Assembly (NCBI GenBank): GCA_012960155.1
Contig: DUBU01000016.1
Coordinates: 1 to 64,000 of the forward strand
DNA length: 64,000 bases
From: Micavibrio sp.
GTDB lineage: Bacteria; Pseudomonadota; Alphaproteobacteria; Micavibrionales; Micavibrionaceae
Direction: 5' to 3'
Below are positions 36,157-45,078 of this stretch, piece after piece (positions within the stretch are counted from its first letter, which is position 1; each line of letters starts with the position of its first letter). The notes below the pieces were generated by a model. The model was given only the letters and a program-made list of their open reading frames with translations, ran no database searches and had not been told where the DNA came from. Position numbers and translations under genes: made by a program.

Positions 36157-37550
36157 TCTGCGGACTCCTCAATTTGTTCTGGCGCAGGGGCAGGCTGTGC
36201 TTTCGGCAGTAAGTAGCCTGTCGTATACGGGCGATCACCGACATTATCGGGATCCAGATATTTTGCGGCAACAGTCTGGACTTGCTCAGCTGTTACTTGT
36301 GAAATGTTGTGGGGCCAGTATTCAATGTCATCAATGCTGCTACCAACTGTTAGTCCGTAGCCGAACACCATGGCAGGGCCTTGCAAGCTATCACGGGCAA
36401 AAACGGCCGCATCAATCAGGCGTGTTTTGGCTTCGCTAAGTTCTGTTTCTGTAACGCCTTCGCTCACCAGTTTACGCAGCTGACTATCAATGGCTGTTTC
36501 CAGCATATCCATATCTGTACCCTCGGCAGGGTTCGCAGTTATGCGCAGCGTGCCATCAGAACGGGCGCTGCCGCTGTAATGGAAAGAAATGCCAGAGGCG
36601 AGCTTCTGCTCTGCGACTAGAGATTTATACATGCGCGCGCTTTGACCGTCGCCCATCACACTCGCTAAAACCTCAAGTGCTAGAGACTCTTCCTTGTTCT
36701 GGTTTTCGCTGGGGACGCGGAACACGCGGGATAGCATTGGCTGCTGGATGGAAGGATCGGCAAAGATCAACTTTTGTGTGGCTTTCAGTGGTGGCACTGC
36801 TGTCCAGTTATGATCAGGTACTTCGCGGGCAGGAATGCTACCGTAAATACGTTCAGCCAACGGGCGTAGTGTATCCATCGTCACATCGCCAGATACAACC
36901 AATATAGCGTTATTAGGCGCATACCATTCTTTGTAAAACGCCATAACATTTTCGCGAGTCAGAGCCTCGGTTTCGTGCAGCCAGCCAATCACAGGGTTAG
37001 CGTAGGGATGGTTTGGAAAAACAATGGCATTCATTTGCTCAAAGAAATAACCGCGCGGGTCATTCTCGGTGCGCTGACGGCGCTCTTCCAGAACAACAAG
37101 CTTTTCTGATTCAACGTCTTCGGGTGGGAAGATCAGATTAGTCATGCGGTCAGCTTCCATTTCCATCACAGTTTCCAGACGGTCGCTGGAGATTGACTGG
37201 AAATAGGCAGTAATATCTTGTGCTGTAAAAGCGTTGTCATTGCCGCCCATGGCTTTGATACGTGTAGAAAATTCGCCTGGCGGTATTTTCTCGGTGCCTT
37301 TGAACATCAAGTGTTCAACAAAATGGGCGAGGCCCGATTGACCGCGTTTCTCATCGGCAGCACCAACACCGTACCATACCATATGCGTTATAACAGGAGC
37401 ACGGTGGTTCGGTACCAGCACAACCTGCATACCGTTATCTAGGGTAAAGTATTCGGCGTTGAAAACCTTCTCTCGGGCGGGGGCTGCGGTATCCTGCGCA
37501 GCAGCAGGTAAACTCAAGACAACAAAAAGCAGTGCAAGTAATATCCGCAT
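36153..37550 (-). CDS. M16-family zinc peptidase (catalytic subunit)
   Basis: The protein has 465 residues with a Sec signal peptide (LLALLFVVLSLPAAA-QD). The inverted zinc motif GLAHFVEHLMFKGT (HxxEH) lies near residues 75–88, and the distal glutamate is in LVVLEERRQR. The C-terminal lobe has RITANPAEGTDMDMLETAID. It acts on peptides in the periplasm, probably with the inactive partner encoded next. The C-terminal end is a Pro/Ala/Glu-rich tail. Confidence 0.93.
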   Translation of the reverse strand: MRILLALLFVVLSLPAAAQDTAAPAREKVFNAEYFTLDNGMQVVLVPNHRAPVITHMVWYGVGAADEKRGQSGLAHFVEHLMFKGTEKIPPGEFSTRIKAMGGNDNAFTAQDITAYFQSISSDRLETVMEMEADRMTNLIFPPEDVESEKLVVLEERRQRTENDPRGYFFEQMNAIVFPNHPYANPVIGWLHETEALTRENVMAFYKEWYAPNNAILVVSGDVTMDTLRPLAERIYGSIPAREVPDHNWTAVPPLKATQKLIFADPSIQQPMLSRVFRVPSENQNKEESLALEVLASVMGDGQSARMYKSLVAEQKLASGISFHYSGSARSDGTLRITANPAEGTDMDMLETAIDSQLRKLVSEGVTETELSEAKTRLIDAAVFARDSLQGPAMVFGYGLTVGSSIDDIEYWPHNISQVTAEQVQTVAAKYLDPDNVGDRPYTTGYLLPKAQPAPAPEQIEESAE

Positions 37551-37575
37551 AATCCAGAAATCCCTTTTCTAAGGT

Positions 37576-38097
37576 TTACTCTTCGATAGTCGGCGTCTCT
37601 CCTTCAGTGACAGGCTTGCCTTCTTCGATGTTCTTTTGCAGGCGCTGTGCTTCAGCTTCCGCATCTACGACAGTGGCCGCAGGTTTGCCGCGATCACCAA
37701 CCGCAATACCCAGAAGCTTTTCTGCTACGGGTTTTTCACGGGGGTCCATTGCTGCAGTTTCTTGATCGACCACGCGGCGAATACTGTCATCCGCGTTGGT
37801 TGCGCCCGCGCTCATAAGCAAAGCCGCTTCACCATCGCGCGGTGCCGCTGTTGCTGATTGCTGTGCGTCAGCGCCAAAGACAACTGCTTGCGCTTCTTTG
37901 TCTGTGGTCATTTCTTGTGGTCTCTGCGCACCTGGTGCAGGTGGACGCAATGTATAATCCGGCGGCATTTCTAGCGGCGCGCGCTTTACAACAGCGAACT
38001 CATCAGGAGCCTGACGCTCAAGCCCGAGTTGTTTTTTTGCCCCGTCACAGGCAGATAGCGCCAATACGGCCACCAGAAGAACAGGAAATTTACGCAT
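37576..38097 (-). CDS. DUF3035 lipoprotein
   Basis: The 173-residue protein begins with a lipoprotein signal whose lipobox is LSAC (Cys near residue 16). The conserved DUF3035 part is APDEFAVVKRAPLEMPPDYT followed by LRPPAPGAQRP. This family is regularly found directly after lspA in Alphaproteobacteria. The rest is Ala/Glu/Asp-rich and probably disordered. It overlaps lspA by 8 bases. Function is unknown, presumably in the envelope. Confidence 0.88.
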   Translation of the reverse strand: MRKFPVLLVAVLALSACDGAKKQLGLERQAPDEFAVVKRAPLEMPPDYTLRPPAPGAQRPQEMTTDKEAQAVVFGADAQQSATAAPRDGEAALLMSAGATNADDSIRRVVDQETAAMDPREKPVAEKLLGIAVGDRGKPAATVVDAEAEAQRLQKNIEEGKPVTEGETPTIEE

Positions 38098-38578
38098 CTT
38101 TAGTCTCTGCTTTATTTCGTTTCGGCTCCAAGAATATACTATCGACTATAACGAAGGCAATGCCCAAAACGATGGCCGAATCCGCGATGTTGAAGGCAGG
38201 ATAATGCCAGGCACCAATGTGAAAGTCCAGAAAGTCTACAACCGCACCGTGAACAAGGCGGTCAATGACATTGCCGAATGCCCCCGCTATAACACAGGCT
38301 AGGGCGATAAATAATGGTTTATAACTTACACTGCGCATCCAGAAGGCAAGGCCCGCCACAACGGCCATTGATAAAGCTGCGAGAATATAAGGGCCGTAAT
38401 CATGCGCGTTACTAAACATCCCGAAACTTACGCCGCGATTCCATACCAGCACGAAATTAAAAAACGGCAACACCTCGACAGGCGATTCCGCAAAATATTT
38501 AAGCGCCGCCAGCTTGCTCAGCTGGTCGGCAACTAAAATAACAAGGCCGATAATCAGGGCCTGCAGCTTCATGCTCAT
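38090..38578 (-). CDS. lspA: Lipoprotein signal peptidase II
   Basis: LspA cleaves prolipoprotein signal peptides in the inner membrane. It has 162 residues and four helices. The two catalytic aspartates are in GNVIDRLVHGAVVDFLDF and FNIADSAIVLG. ATG at 38578 overlaps the last base of the ileS stop codon. A second in-frame ATG two codons later is possible. Confidence 0.95.
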   Translation of the reverse strand: MSMKLQALIIGLVILVADQLSKLAALKYFAESPVEVLPFFNFVLVWNRGVSFGMFSNAHDYGPYILAALSMAVVAGLAFWMRSVSYKPLFIALACVIAGAFGNVIDRLVHGAVVDFLDFHIGAWHYPAFNIADSAIVLGIAFVIVDSIFLEPKRNKAETKDA

Positions 38579-41430
38579 TAAGCAGCCTTACGTGTTTTCT
38601 GGAAGTGATCTACTGCATCAGCACAGCGATTACAGACACCGTCTTTCTCGCTGCCGACTTCAGGCAAGATCTTCCAGCAGCGCTCACATTTATCGCCGTC
38701 TGCTTTTTTGATCGTGATGCCGTCGCTGCCTTCCGTCACAGTGACAGGGGCTGTGATACAGATCTCTGCCAGGTCGACTGTCTTCAAGATCGCTGCCGCA
38801 TCAGCCGCAACAGCCAGAGTCGGGGCAGCCTCTAGGGAAGAGCGGAGCTCTTTGCTGGCGCGCATCGGCTCGATCGCACCCAGAATATCGCTGCGTGTTT
38901 TAGCAATCAGATCCCATTTTTCTTCCAAAGCATCATTCTGCCAGCTGGCTGGGACATCAGGGAAATCGCGCATATGCACGCTCTCCTGATCACCGAATAC
39001 GCCTTCGGGGCGGTACTGCCACGCTTCCTCTGCCGTGAAGCAAAGAATAGGCGCAAGCCATGCTGTCAGGCTGTTATAGATCACGGCCATGACGCTGCGG
39101 GTCGCACGGCGTTCATCGCTATCCGTACGATCACAGTAAAGGCGATCTTTGCGGATGTCGAAATAGAACGCTGACAGCTCTTCGTTACAGAAATCATGGA
39201 TCAGCTTGGCAAGCTTGGAAAACTCGTAGTTCTCGATATGCTTCTTAACTTTACGATCCGTTTCGAGTAACTTATGTAGCATAAGCTGCTCTAATTCTGG
39301 TAAATCACCGGATAGATCAACTTGCTCTGCTTTGCTAAAGCCTTCCAGCGCACCGAGCAAAAAGCGCAGCGTGTTACGAATACGGCGGTATAGATCGCCT
39401 GTCGCTTTCAGGGCTTCGTCACTAATGCGCAAATCTTCAGAGTAATCTGACATCATCACCCACAGACGCAGAATATCGGCGCCGTGTTCCTGCATGACAT
39501 CCATCGGCGATACAACATTGCCGGCTGATTTTGACATCTTGTAACCGTCTTTATCCAGAACGAAACCATGCGTCAGCACAGCCTTGTAAGGCGCTTCGCC
39601 CTTCGTGCCACATGACTCCAGCAAGGAAGAATGGAACCAGCCACGGTGTTGGTCAGAGCCTTCCAGGTACAGGTCAGCCTTACCCACGCCTTCAAACGCA
39701 GGCCAGCGATCGGTATCGCCCAGCACGAAAGAATGCGTTGAACCTGATTCAAACCATACGTCAACGATATCGAAAACCTGCTCGTAGTCATCGGCGTTGT
39801 AACCGTTGCCAAGGAAATCAGACGCAGGGCGTGACCACCATGCATCGCTGCCTTCGTCTTCAAAGATATCGCCAATGCGGTTCAGCACTTCGGTATCGTT
39901 CAGAACTTTGCCAGTCCCTTTTTCAACGAATAACGCAATCGGAACACCCCATGCGCGCTGACGGGAAATACACCAGTCAGGGCGGTTTTCAATCATGGAA
40001 CGAATGCGGGCCTCACCTTTTTGCGGTACCCATTTCGTTTCGCTGATCGCTTTCAAGGCTTTCTCGCGCAGCTTGTTCTCATCATCCATCGCGATGAACC
40101 ATTGTGGTGTCGTGCGGAAGATCAGCGGCGCTTTTGAACGCCAGCTATGCGGATATTCGTGACGTAGTGAACCCTTGGCCAGCAAGGCGCCAGCCTCTGC
40201 CATCTCTTTCAGGACAGCAAAGTTACCGCCGCCCAGTTCGCCCTCCTGCGTGTAAACTTCCATGCCTGCAAATAGCGGCACATGATCACGGAATTTACCG
40301 TCATCGGATACGTTGTCAGTGACTTCCACGCCATTGGCAACACCAAGATAGAAGTCGTCCTCACCGTGGCCGGGGGCTACGTGTACGAAACCCGTACCGG
40401 CCTCGTCCGTTACGAAATCACCCGCAAGCGCAGGAACATCGAACTCGTATCCTTTACCATGCAGCGGGTGCTGACAGATTGTGCCGGCAACATCACTACC
40501 TTTGAATGTCGCAACTTGCTCCCATGCGGCAATCTTGGCTTTGTCTTTAACATCATCGGCCAAGGCAAGCGCCAGCGCGATCTTATCACCAACCTGCGCT
40601 TTACTGTCCTGACCGAGTTCTGTGACTTCAAACACGCCATATTCCATGTTTTCGCCAAAGGCAATCGCACGGTTGGACGGCATCGTCCATGGCGTTGTTG
40701 TCCAGATCACGATGCTCGCATCTCTCAAGGCTTCGCAATTGGTTTCCTTAACAGGGAACTTGATCCAGATTGTTACCGATTTGTGTTCTTTATATTCAAC
40801 TTCAGCTTCGGCGAGCGCGGTTTTCTCAACCACAGACCACATCACAGGCTTCGCCCCGCGATATAGCAGGCCGCTTTCGATGAATTTATGGATCTCGCGT
40901 ACGATTGTACCTTCGGCTTTGTTCGTCATTGTCAGGTAAGGCGTATCCCAGTTACCGACAGAACCCAAACGCTGGAACTCTTCAGCCTGAATATCAATCC
41001 ATTTACGCGCAAAATCGCGGCACTCCGAACGGAACTGCACAGGGTCAATCGTGTCCTTATCAATGCCTTTCTCGCGATACTGCTCTTCAACTTTCCATTC
41101 GATCGGCAGGCCGTGACAATCCCAGCCCGGCACGTATGGCGCGTCATAGCCCATCATTTGCCAGCTGCGATTGATAACGTCTTTCAGGATTTTGTTCAGC
41201 GCGTGACCGATATGGATATTGCCGTTCGCATAGGGAGGGCCATCATGCAAAATCCATTTCGGCTTGCCTTGGCTCTGCTCTCGAATTTTATCGTGCAGCT
41301 TCATGTCCTGCCACTTCTGCACCATGGCAGGTTCTTTCTTCGGCAGCTCCCCGCGCATCGGGAAGTCTGTCTTTGGCAGGAATACGGTTTCTTTGTAAAA
41401 ATCGGCGTTATTATTGCTGTCATTACTCAT
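38578..41430 (-). CDS. ileS: Isoleucyl-tRNA synthetase
   Basis: IleRS charges tRNA-Ile and edits valine. It has 950 residues. Motifs: DGPPYANGNIHIGHALNK (HIGH) near residue 62, the class I core WDCHGLPIEW, KMSKSAGNVVSPMDV (KMSKS) near 605–620, and a C-terminal zinc ribbon CERCWK…CNRC near 915–940. It is of the zinc-containing bacterial type. It lies upstream of and is coupled to lspA, a common gene pair. Confidence 0.97.
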   Translation of the reverse strand: MSNDSNNNADFYKETVFLPKTDFPMRGELPKKEPAMVQKWQDMKLHDKIREQSQGKPKWILHDGPPYANGNIHIGHALNKILKDVINRSWQMMGYDAPYVPGWDCHGLPIEWKVEEQYREKGIDKDTIDPVQFRSECRDFARKWIDIQAEEFQRLGSVGNWDTPYLTMTNKAEGTIVREIHKFIESGLLYRGAKPVMWSVVEKTALAEAEVEYKEHKSVTIWIKFPVKETNCEALRDASIVIWTTTPWTMPSNRAIAFGENMEYGVFEVTELGQDSKAQVGDKIALALALADDVKDKAKIAAWEQVATFKGSDVAGTICQHPLHGKGYEFDVPALAGDFVTDEAGTGFVHVAPGHGEDDFYLGVANGVEVTDNVSDDGKFRDHVPLFAGMEVYTQEGELGGGNFAVLKEMAEAGALLAKGSLRHEYPHSWRSKAPLIFRTTPQWFIAMDDENKLREKALKAISETKWVPQKGEARIRSMIENRPDWCISRQRAWGVPIALFVEKGTGKVLNDTEVLNRIGDIFEDEGSDAWWSRPASDFLGNGYNADDYEQVFDIVDVWFESGSTHSFVLGDTDRWPAFEGVGKADLYLEGSDQHRGWFHSSLLESCGTKGEAPYKAVLTHGFVLDKDGYKMSKSAGNVVSPMDVMQEHGADILRLWVMMSDYSEDLRISDEALKATGDLYRRIRNTLRFLLGALEGFSKAEQVDLSGDLPELEQLMLHKLLETDRKVKKHIENYEFSKLAKLIHDFCNEELSAFYFDIRKDRLYCDRTDSDERRATRSVMAVIYNSLTAWLAPILCFTAEEAWQYRPEGVFGDQESVHMRDFPDVPASWQNDALEEKWDLIAKTRSDILGAIEPMRASKELRSSLEAAPTLAVAADAAAILKTVDLAEICITAPVTVTEGSDGITIKKADGDKCERCWKILPEVGSEKDGVCNRCADAVDHFQKTRKAA

Positions 41431-41473
41431 GACGAATCTCTCTTTTATTCTCTAACGATGTTTGGAAAATGTA

Positions 41474-41520
41474 TTACAGGTGTAACCCGACTTTGTCTAT
41501 TACACTTTTATGTAAGACAA
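41474..41520 (-). promoter_or_regulatory. Dyads in the ileS upstream region
   Basis: Two related inverted repeats lie 44–90 bases upstream of ileS: TTACA-GG-TGTAA (41474–41485) and a longer hairpin TTGTC-TA-TTACA / TGTAA-GACAA (41493–41520) with loop CTTTTA. On the minus strand a weak promoter can be read as TAGACA, 17 bases, TAATAC, so the first dyad overlaps the possible −10. It could be an operator for an unknown regulator, or the hairpin could end the upstream gene's message. No T-box or other aminoacyl-tRNA riboswitch is seen. Confidence 0.35.
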
Positions 41521-41591
41521 GGCCGGGATCATAATTCGAATAATGATGTGCGCTATTGCGTATGCCATAAAGGCACTATTGCCGATAAGCC

Positions 41592-42185
41592 TTATAAAAT
41601 CAAGTTTATTAGGCCGTTGCTATAATCCATCCGCGGGTTGTATCTGACATTTTTATCAAAGAAATCCTCGCTTGGGGCACCCGCATCATGTTCGGCAACA
41701 TATTCCATGCCGCGGCGGGCAATATCGGTGAGGCCTTGAAGCTGCTCACGGGTAATAAGGACCTGTCCTTCATTCACCAGTGTTTCTGCAAATTCCTTGA
41801 GCTGCTCGCCATAGCTATTAAGCGCGCCTTGATTGCCCGTGCGGAACGTATCCAGATATTTATCAAAGACATCGCGTCCAGCCTTCAAGGCATCAGCCGC
41901 GTTAAAAGCCTGCACCAACGTGTGATAGGACTGCGTTTCGGACGGATCCATCGCTTGGTAGCCAAAGGCCACGGCCATATAGGATCGATCATTGCGCGAA
42001 GAATGAATCTTCTCGACCGACCTGTCATAGATCGGGCCTAGCGTTGCATTCCATTCATCCAAAGAAACCAGATAGCGCCCGTCATTCGTGGGCAGCGCTT
42101 CGATGCTTGTTTTCAAAGTCGGTCCGAAAATTCCCATTTCGTCCGATACAAGTCTTAACATTGTTTTGTTTTGTCCTTCCGTCAT
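41592..42185 (-). CDS. Unrecognised 197-residue soluble protein
   Basis: No family is recognised. I choose the start MTEGQNKTMLRLVSDEMG at 42185, because the minus strand has a GGGGGAA ribosome binding site just before it. An in-frame ATG at 42278 would add 31 residues without a good site. The product is soluble and largely helical, with no signal peptide. It includes SRNDRSYMAVAFGYQAMDPS and a C-terminal ITREQLQGLTDIARRGMEYV. It lies between ribF and ileS on the same strand. Confidence 0.7.
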   Translation of the reverse strand: MTEGQNKTMLRLVSDEMGIFGPTLKTSIEALPTNDGRYLVSLDEWNATLGPIYDRSVEKIHSSRNDRSYMAVAFGYQAMDPSETQSYHTLVQAFNAADALKAGRDVFDKYLDTFRTGNQGALNSYGEQLKEFAETLVNEGQVLITREQLQGLTDIARRGMEYVAEHDAGAPSEDFFDKNVRYNPRMDYSNGLINLIL

Positions 42186-42295
42186 TCCAATTCCCCCAAA
42201 GTAGTTACTCGGACTCTCTATTGAGAACAGGATTGACTTGAACGACTCTACCATACCACGTGTTATCGAAAATATCAAATATTAGAAATAGCTTA

Positions 42296-43222
42296 TTAAG
42301 AAAGTAAGGCACGCGTAGCGTCACAGTCTTTATCAATCTGTGCGATCAGATCTTCTAAAGATTCGAACTTGGCCTCACCGCGCAGTTTCTTGATCGGTTT
42401 AATACGCAAGGTTTTGCCGTAGATGTCCCGATCAAAATCCAGAATATGCGCTTCGACCTGCCCGATTTTAAGCTCGAACATCGGACGGATGCCGATATTT
42501 GTGGCGGCGGCCATCCACGGCGCATCATCGCCGTCTTCGGCTAGCTTAACGAGTGTTGCATACACACCATAGGCAGGGTGCAGCGTTTCCTGCAGCTGGA
42601 CATTGGCTGTCGGGTAACCCAGCTCGCGCCCGCGCTGGTCGCCTTTGACCACTTCGCCGCGCATTTCCCAGTCCCAGCCCAGCATATCATTGGCCTTTTC
42701 GATCTCGCCTTTCCGCAAAGCCTGACGGATATCGCTGGATGAAAAATCAATGCCGTGCGTGTCTTTGATCTTGGTGACGACGGTGACCTCAAAGCCTGCG
42801 TCTTTAAGGGTTTCAGCAGTGCCTTTACGCAGCTGCCCGAAACAGAAATCATCACCAACAATGATATGCGCGGGAACTATACCGTCCGTTAGAACGTTCT
42901 GAATGAATTCGGCGGCACTCTGGCTGGCAAAATCCCAGTCAAAGGGCAGGGAATACACCATATCGACACCGCACGCCTGCAATCGCATGTGCTTGGTAGA
43001 GACAGGAGTAATGCGAAATGGTGGGTCATCAGGACGGAACAATCGGCGCGGATGTGGCTCGAATGTCAAAACGGCCAGTTTTTTGTGAAGCGTTTCGGCA
43101 AGGCTGCGCGCCCTTGATAGAAGCGCCTGGTGGCCTATATGAACGCCATCGAAATTGCCGATGACCACGATAGCATCCGTGGCATCTGCAGGTAAATTCG
43201 TAAGGGTTTCAATAACGCGCAT
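42296..43222 (-). CDS. ribF: Bifunctional riboflavin kinase/FAD synthetase
   Basis: RibF makes FMN from riboflavin and then FAD. It has 308 residues. The N-terminal nucleotidyltransferase has VIGNFDGVHIGHQALL near residue 22 and FSSSDIRQALRKGEIEKAND. The C-terminal kinase domain has GDQRGRELGYPTANVQLQET and a GVYATL strand. It begins the long minus-strand run toward mutL and is divergent from the esterase gene. Confidence 0.95.
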   Translation of the reverse strand: MRVIETLTNLPADATDAIVVIGNFDGVHIGHQALLSRARSLAETLHKKLAVLTFEPHPRRLFRPDDPPFRITPVSTKHMRLQACGVDMVYSLPFDWDFASQSAAEFIQNVLTDGIVPAHIIVGDDFCFGQLRKGTAETLKDAGFEVTVVTKIKDTHGIDFSSSDIRQALRKGEIEKANDMLGWDWEMRGEVVKGDQRGRELGYPTANVQLQETLHPAYGVYATLVKLAEDGDDAPWMAAATNIGIRPMFELKIGQVEAHILDFDRDIYGKTLRIKPIKKLRGEAKFESLEDLIAQIDKDCDATRALLS

Positions 43223-43240
43223 AAGGTTTTTTCAATTCAA

Positions 43241-43269
43241 TAAGTGACCGTTAGGTGCTAGGTTACTTA
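43241..43269. other. Imperfect dyad in the ribF/esterase divergent region
   Basis: TAAGTGACC (43241–43249) can pair with GGTTACTTA (43261–43269), nine pairs with one G·T, around 11 bases that include a second GGT copy. It lies in the 59-base divergent promoter region, with TTATAA just after it for the plus strand. It might be an operator, but no promoter is clearly defined. Confidence 0.3.
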
Positions 43270-43281
43270 TAAACGAAAAGC

Positions 43282-43986
43282 ATGATGAAGCAAGAATTTG
43301 AATATATCGCCAAAGCGCCAAGCTCGGGGCAGCCTAAAAAGCTTGTATTCCTGTTCCACGGATACGGGCTGGATGCGCGTGCTATGCAAAAAATGGCTGA
43401 TATCCTCGCCGAAGAAATCGAAGATGTTCTGGTCATTATGCCCCACGCGCCCGAACGTTTCAGGATGCCAGAAGCGGATGATAATGTCCTGCGTGTGCCG
43501 GAACAGTTAATTGGCGAAGACAGTGTTCTGCAATATGGCCGACAATGGTTTGATATCACAGGCAACGATCTTACGGATTATCGCGATCCGCTCTATAATC
43601 TGGCAGAGCGCCTCAATGCCTTCATTGATGGTTTGCGTGATGAGCATAATCTGTGTGATGAAGATATCGCGATTATGGGCTTTTCCCAAGGTGGTGCGGT
43701 TGCGGCTTACACAGCGATGCTGCGCGATAAGCCTGTAGCAAGTTTGGTGGCGCACAGTACAGTCTTCCTTGGTGGCGATTCACTGAACAGCATTATGCCG
43801 ACCTTGTTTATTTACGGCGAAGCTGACGAGGAGTTTAAACAACATACATATCAAGAGATCATCGCTCACTTGAAATTATACGTGCCGGCGCTCGAGGTAG
43901 AGAGCTTTAGTGATTTAACACATAAAACCAGCGATGAATCACGCCGTGCCGCTGCGGCCTTTATTAAAAAGAAATTCGGATTATAA
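43282..43986 (+). CDS. Carboxylesterase/phospholipase of the α/β-hydrolase fold
   Basis: The 234-residue product is of the YpfH/acyl-protein-thioesterase type. It has the oxyanion loop LVFLFHGYGLDARAM near residue 21, the nucleophile elbow IMGFSQGGAVAA with Ser near residue 125, the acid region LFIYGEADEEF, and the expected late His in SDLTHKTSDES. No signal peptide is present, so it acts in the cytoplasm. It ends 1 base before the LpxR-like gene, so they are probably co-expressed. Confidence 0.88.
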   Translation: MMKQEFEYIAKAPSSGQPKKLVFLFHGYGLDARAMQKMADILAEEIEDVLVIMPHAPERFRMPEADDNVLRVPEQLIGEDSVLQYGRQWFDITGNDLTDYRDPLYNLAERLNAFIDGLRDEHNLCDEDIAIMGFSQGGAVAAYTAMLRDKPVASLVAHSTVFLGGDSLNSIMPTLFIYGEADEEFKQHTYQEIIAHLKLYVPALEVESFSDLTHKTSDESRRAAAAFIKKKFGL

Positions 43987-43987
43987 A

Positions 43988-45070
43988 ATGAAAAGATTAC
44001 TACTGACTTTTGGTTTGGTTCTGGCATTCCAAGCGCCTGTTTATGCGCAAGATGACGTTGCGGCCATAGCGCCTGCGTCAGGCGAAAAGGTCATCGAAAA
44101 AGACAAGACCCTCGAAGAGCAAGTGCCTGTCGTCGCCGTAAATGGCCGTAAGAACTTCTTTACACTCGGCTATGAAAATGACTTGATCGGGGCCGGCACC
44201 GACAGTGACTTTACCAATGGCGTCCGTCTTTCTTATTTTGATATCAATCAGGATCTGCCGTGGCTGGCGATGAAGATCGCTGACATCATTCCGACGTTCC
44301 GCGTTAACCAGACAACCAGCGTCTTTTATTCAGTGGGGCAAAATATGTACACGCCCAAGGAAATCAGCCAGCGCACCCAAGATCCTGATGACAGGCCATG
44401 GGCAGCGTTTTTATACGGCTCTATGGGCATGGCAACGCTGAACGACAACCGTATTGACGAGCTTGAAGCCACTATCGGTGTGGTCGGCCCTTATGCGCTG
44501 GGTGAACAAACGCAAAAGGCCGTACATAAGCATATCACAAACAGTCCCACGCCTAAGGGCTGGTCGAACCAACTGGAAAACGAACCCGCGCTGATGGTGT
44601 CTTGGCGTCGCCGTTATCCGTACTGGGCGAAATATGAAACGCATGGCTACATGATGTCCGCGTCCCCCAGTATTGGCGCGAGCCTCGGTAATGTTTACAC
44701 ACACGCCAATGCAGGTATGACATTCAGCTTGCGTCCGTCTAAATCTGCCTGGGAAGATACGCCGCTGCGCGTGCGACCTGCTATGCCGGGGACCGGATTT
44801 TTCTCAACGCCGGAAGACGGGTGGGGCTGGGCTTTATTCGCGGGTGTTGATGGTCGTGTTGTTGGCCGCAACATTTTCCTTGATGGTAATACGTTTACCG
44901 ATAGCCACAGCGTAGATAAGAAGCCGTTTGTGTTGGACGGAAATGTCGGCGTTTCATTCACGTTTGAGAATACGCGCGTAAGCTACACGCTCACCCACCG
45001 TACCAAGGAATTTGACGGCCAAGAAAAAGGGCACGTCTTCGGTGCCCTCAGCCTTACTTATAAATTCTAG
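43988..45070 (+). CDS. LpxR-family lipid A deacylase (DUF2219)
   Basis: The protein has 360 residues. ATG at 43988 is chosen because it begins a clear signal peptide (KRLLLTFGLVLAFQAPVYA-QD). An upstream in-frame ATG at 43934 lies inside the esterase gene. The mature part starts with the family signature FFTLGYENDLIGAGTDSDFT and NGVRLSYFDI, and ends with the aromatic GHVFGALSLTYKF typical of outer-membrane β-barrels. LpxR removes 3'-acyloxyacyl groups from lipid A at the cell surface. Its gene ends convergently, 8 bases from the DUF4159 gene. Confidence 0.9.
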   Translation: MKRLLLTFGLVLAFQAPVYAQDDVAAIAPASGEKVIEKDKTLEEQVPVVAVNGRKNFFTLGYENDLIGAGTDSDFTNGVRLSYFDINQDLPWLAMKIADIIPTFRVNQTTSVFYSVGQNMYTPKEISQRTQDPDDRPWAAFLYGSMGMATLNDNRIDELEATIGVVGPYALGEQTQKAVHKHITNSPTPKGWSNQLENEPALMVSWRRRYPYWAKYETHGYMMSASPSIGASLGNVYTHANAGMTFSLRPSKSAWEDTPLRVRPAMPGTGFFSTPEDGWGWALFAGVDGRVVGRNIFLDGNTFTDSHSVDKKPFVLDGNVGVSFTFENTRVSYTLTHRTKEFDGQEKGHVFGALSLTYKF

Positions 45071-45078
45071 AGTTAGCC

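Noticed and set aside
41431-41591. T-box leader for ileS
   Set aside because: No T-box consensus sequence or specifier stem is seen, and T-boxes are rare outside Firmicutes and Actinobacteria.
43934-43987. Upstream in-frame start for the LpxR-like gene
   Set aside because: It lies inside the esterase gene and would place 18 residues ahead of a clear signal peptide.
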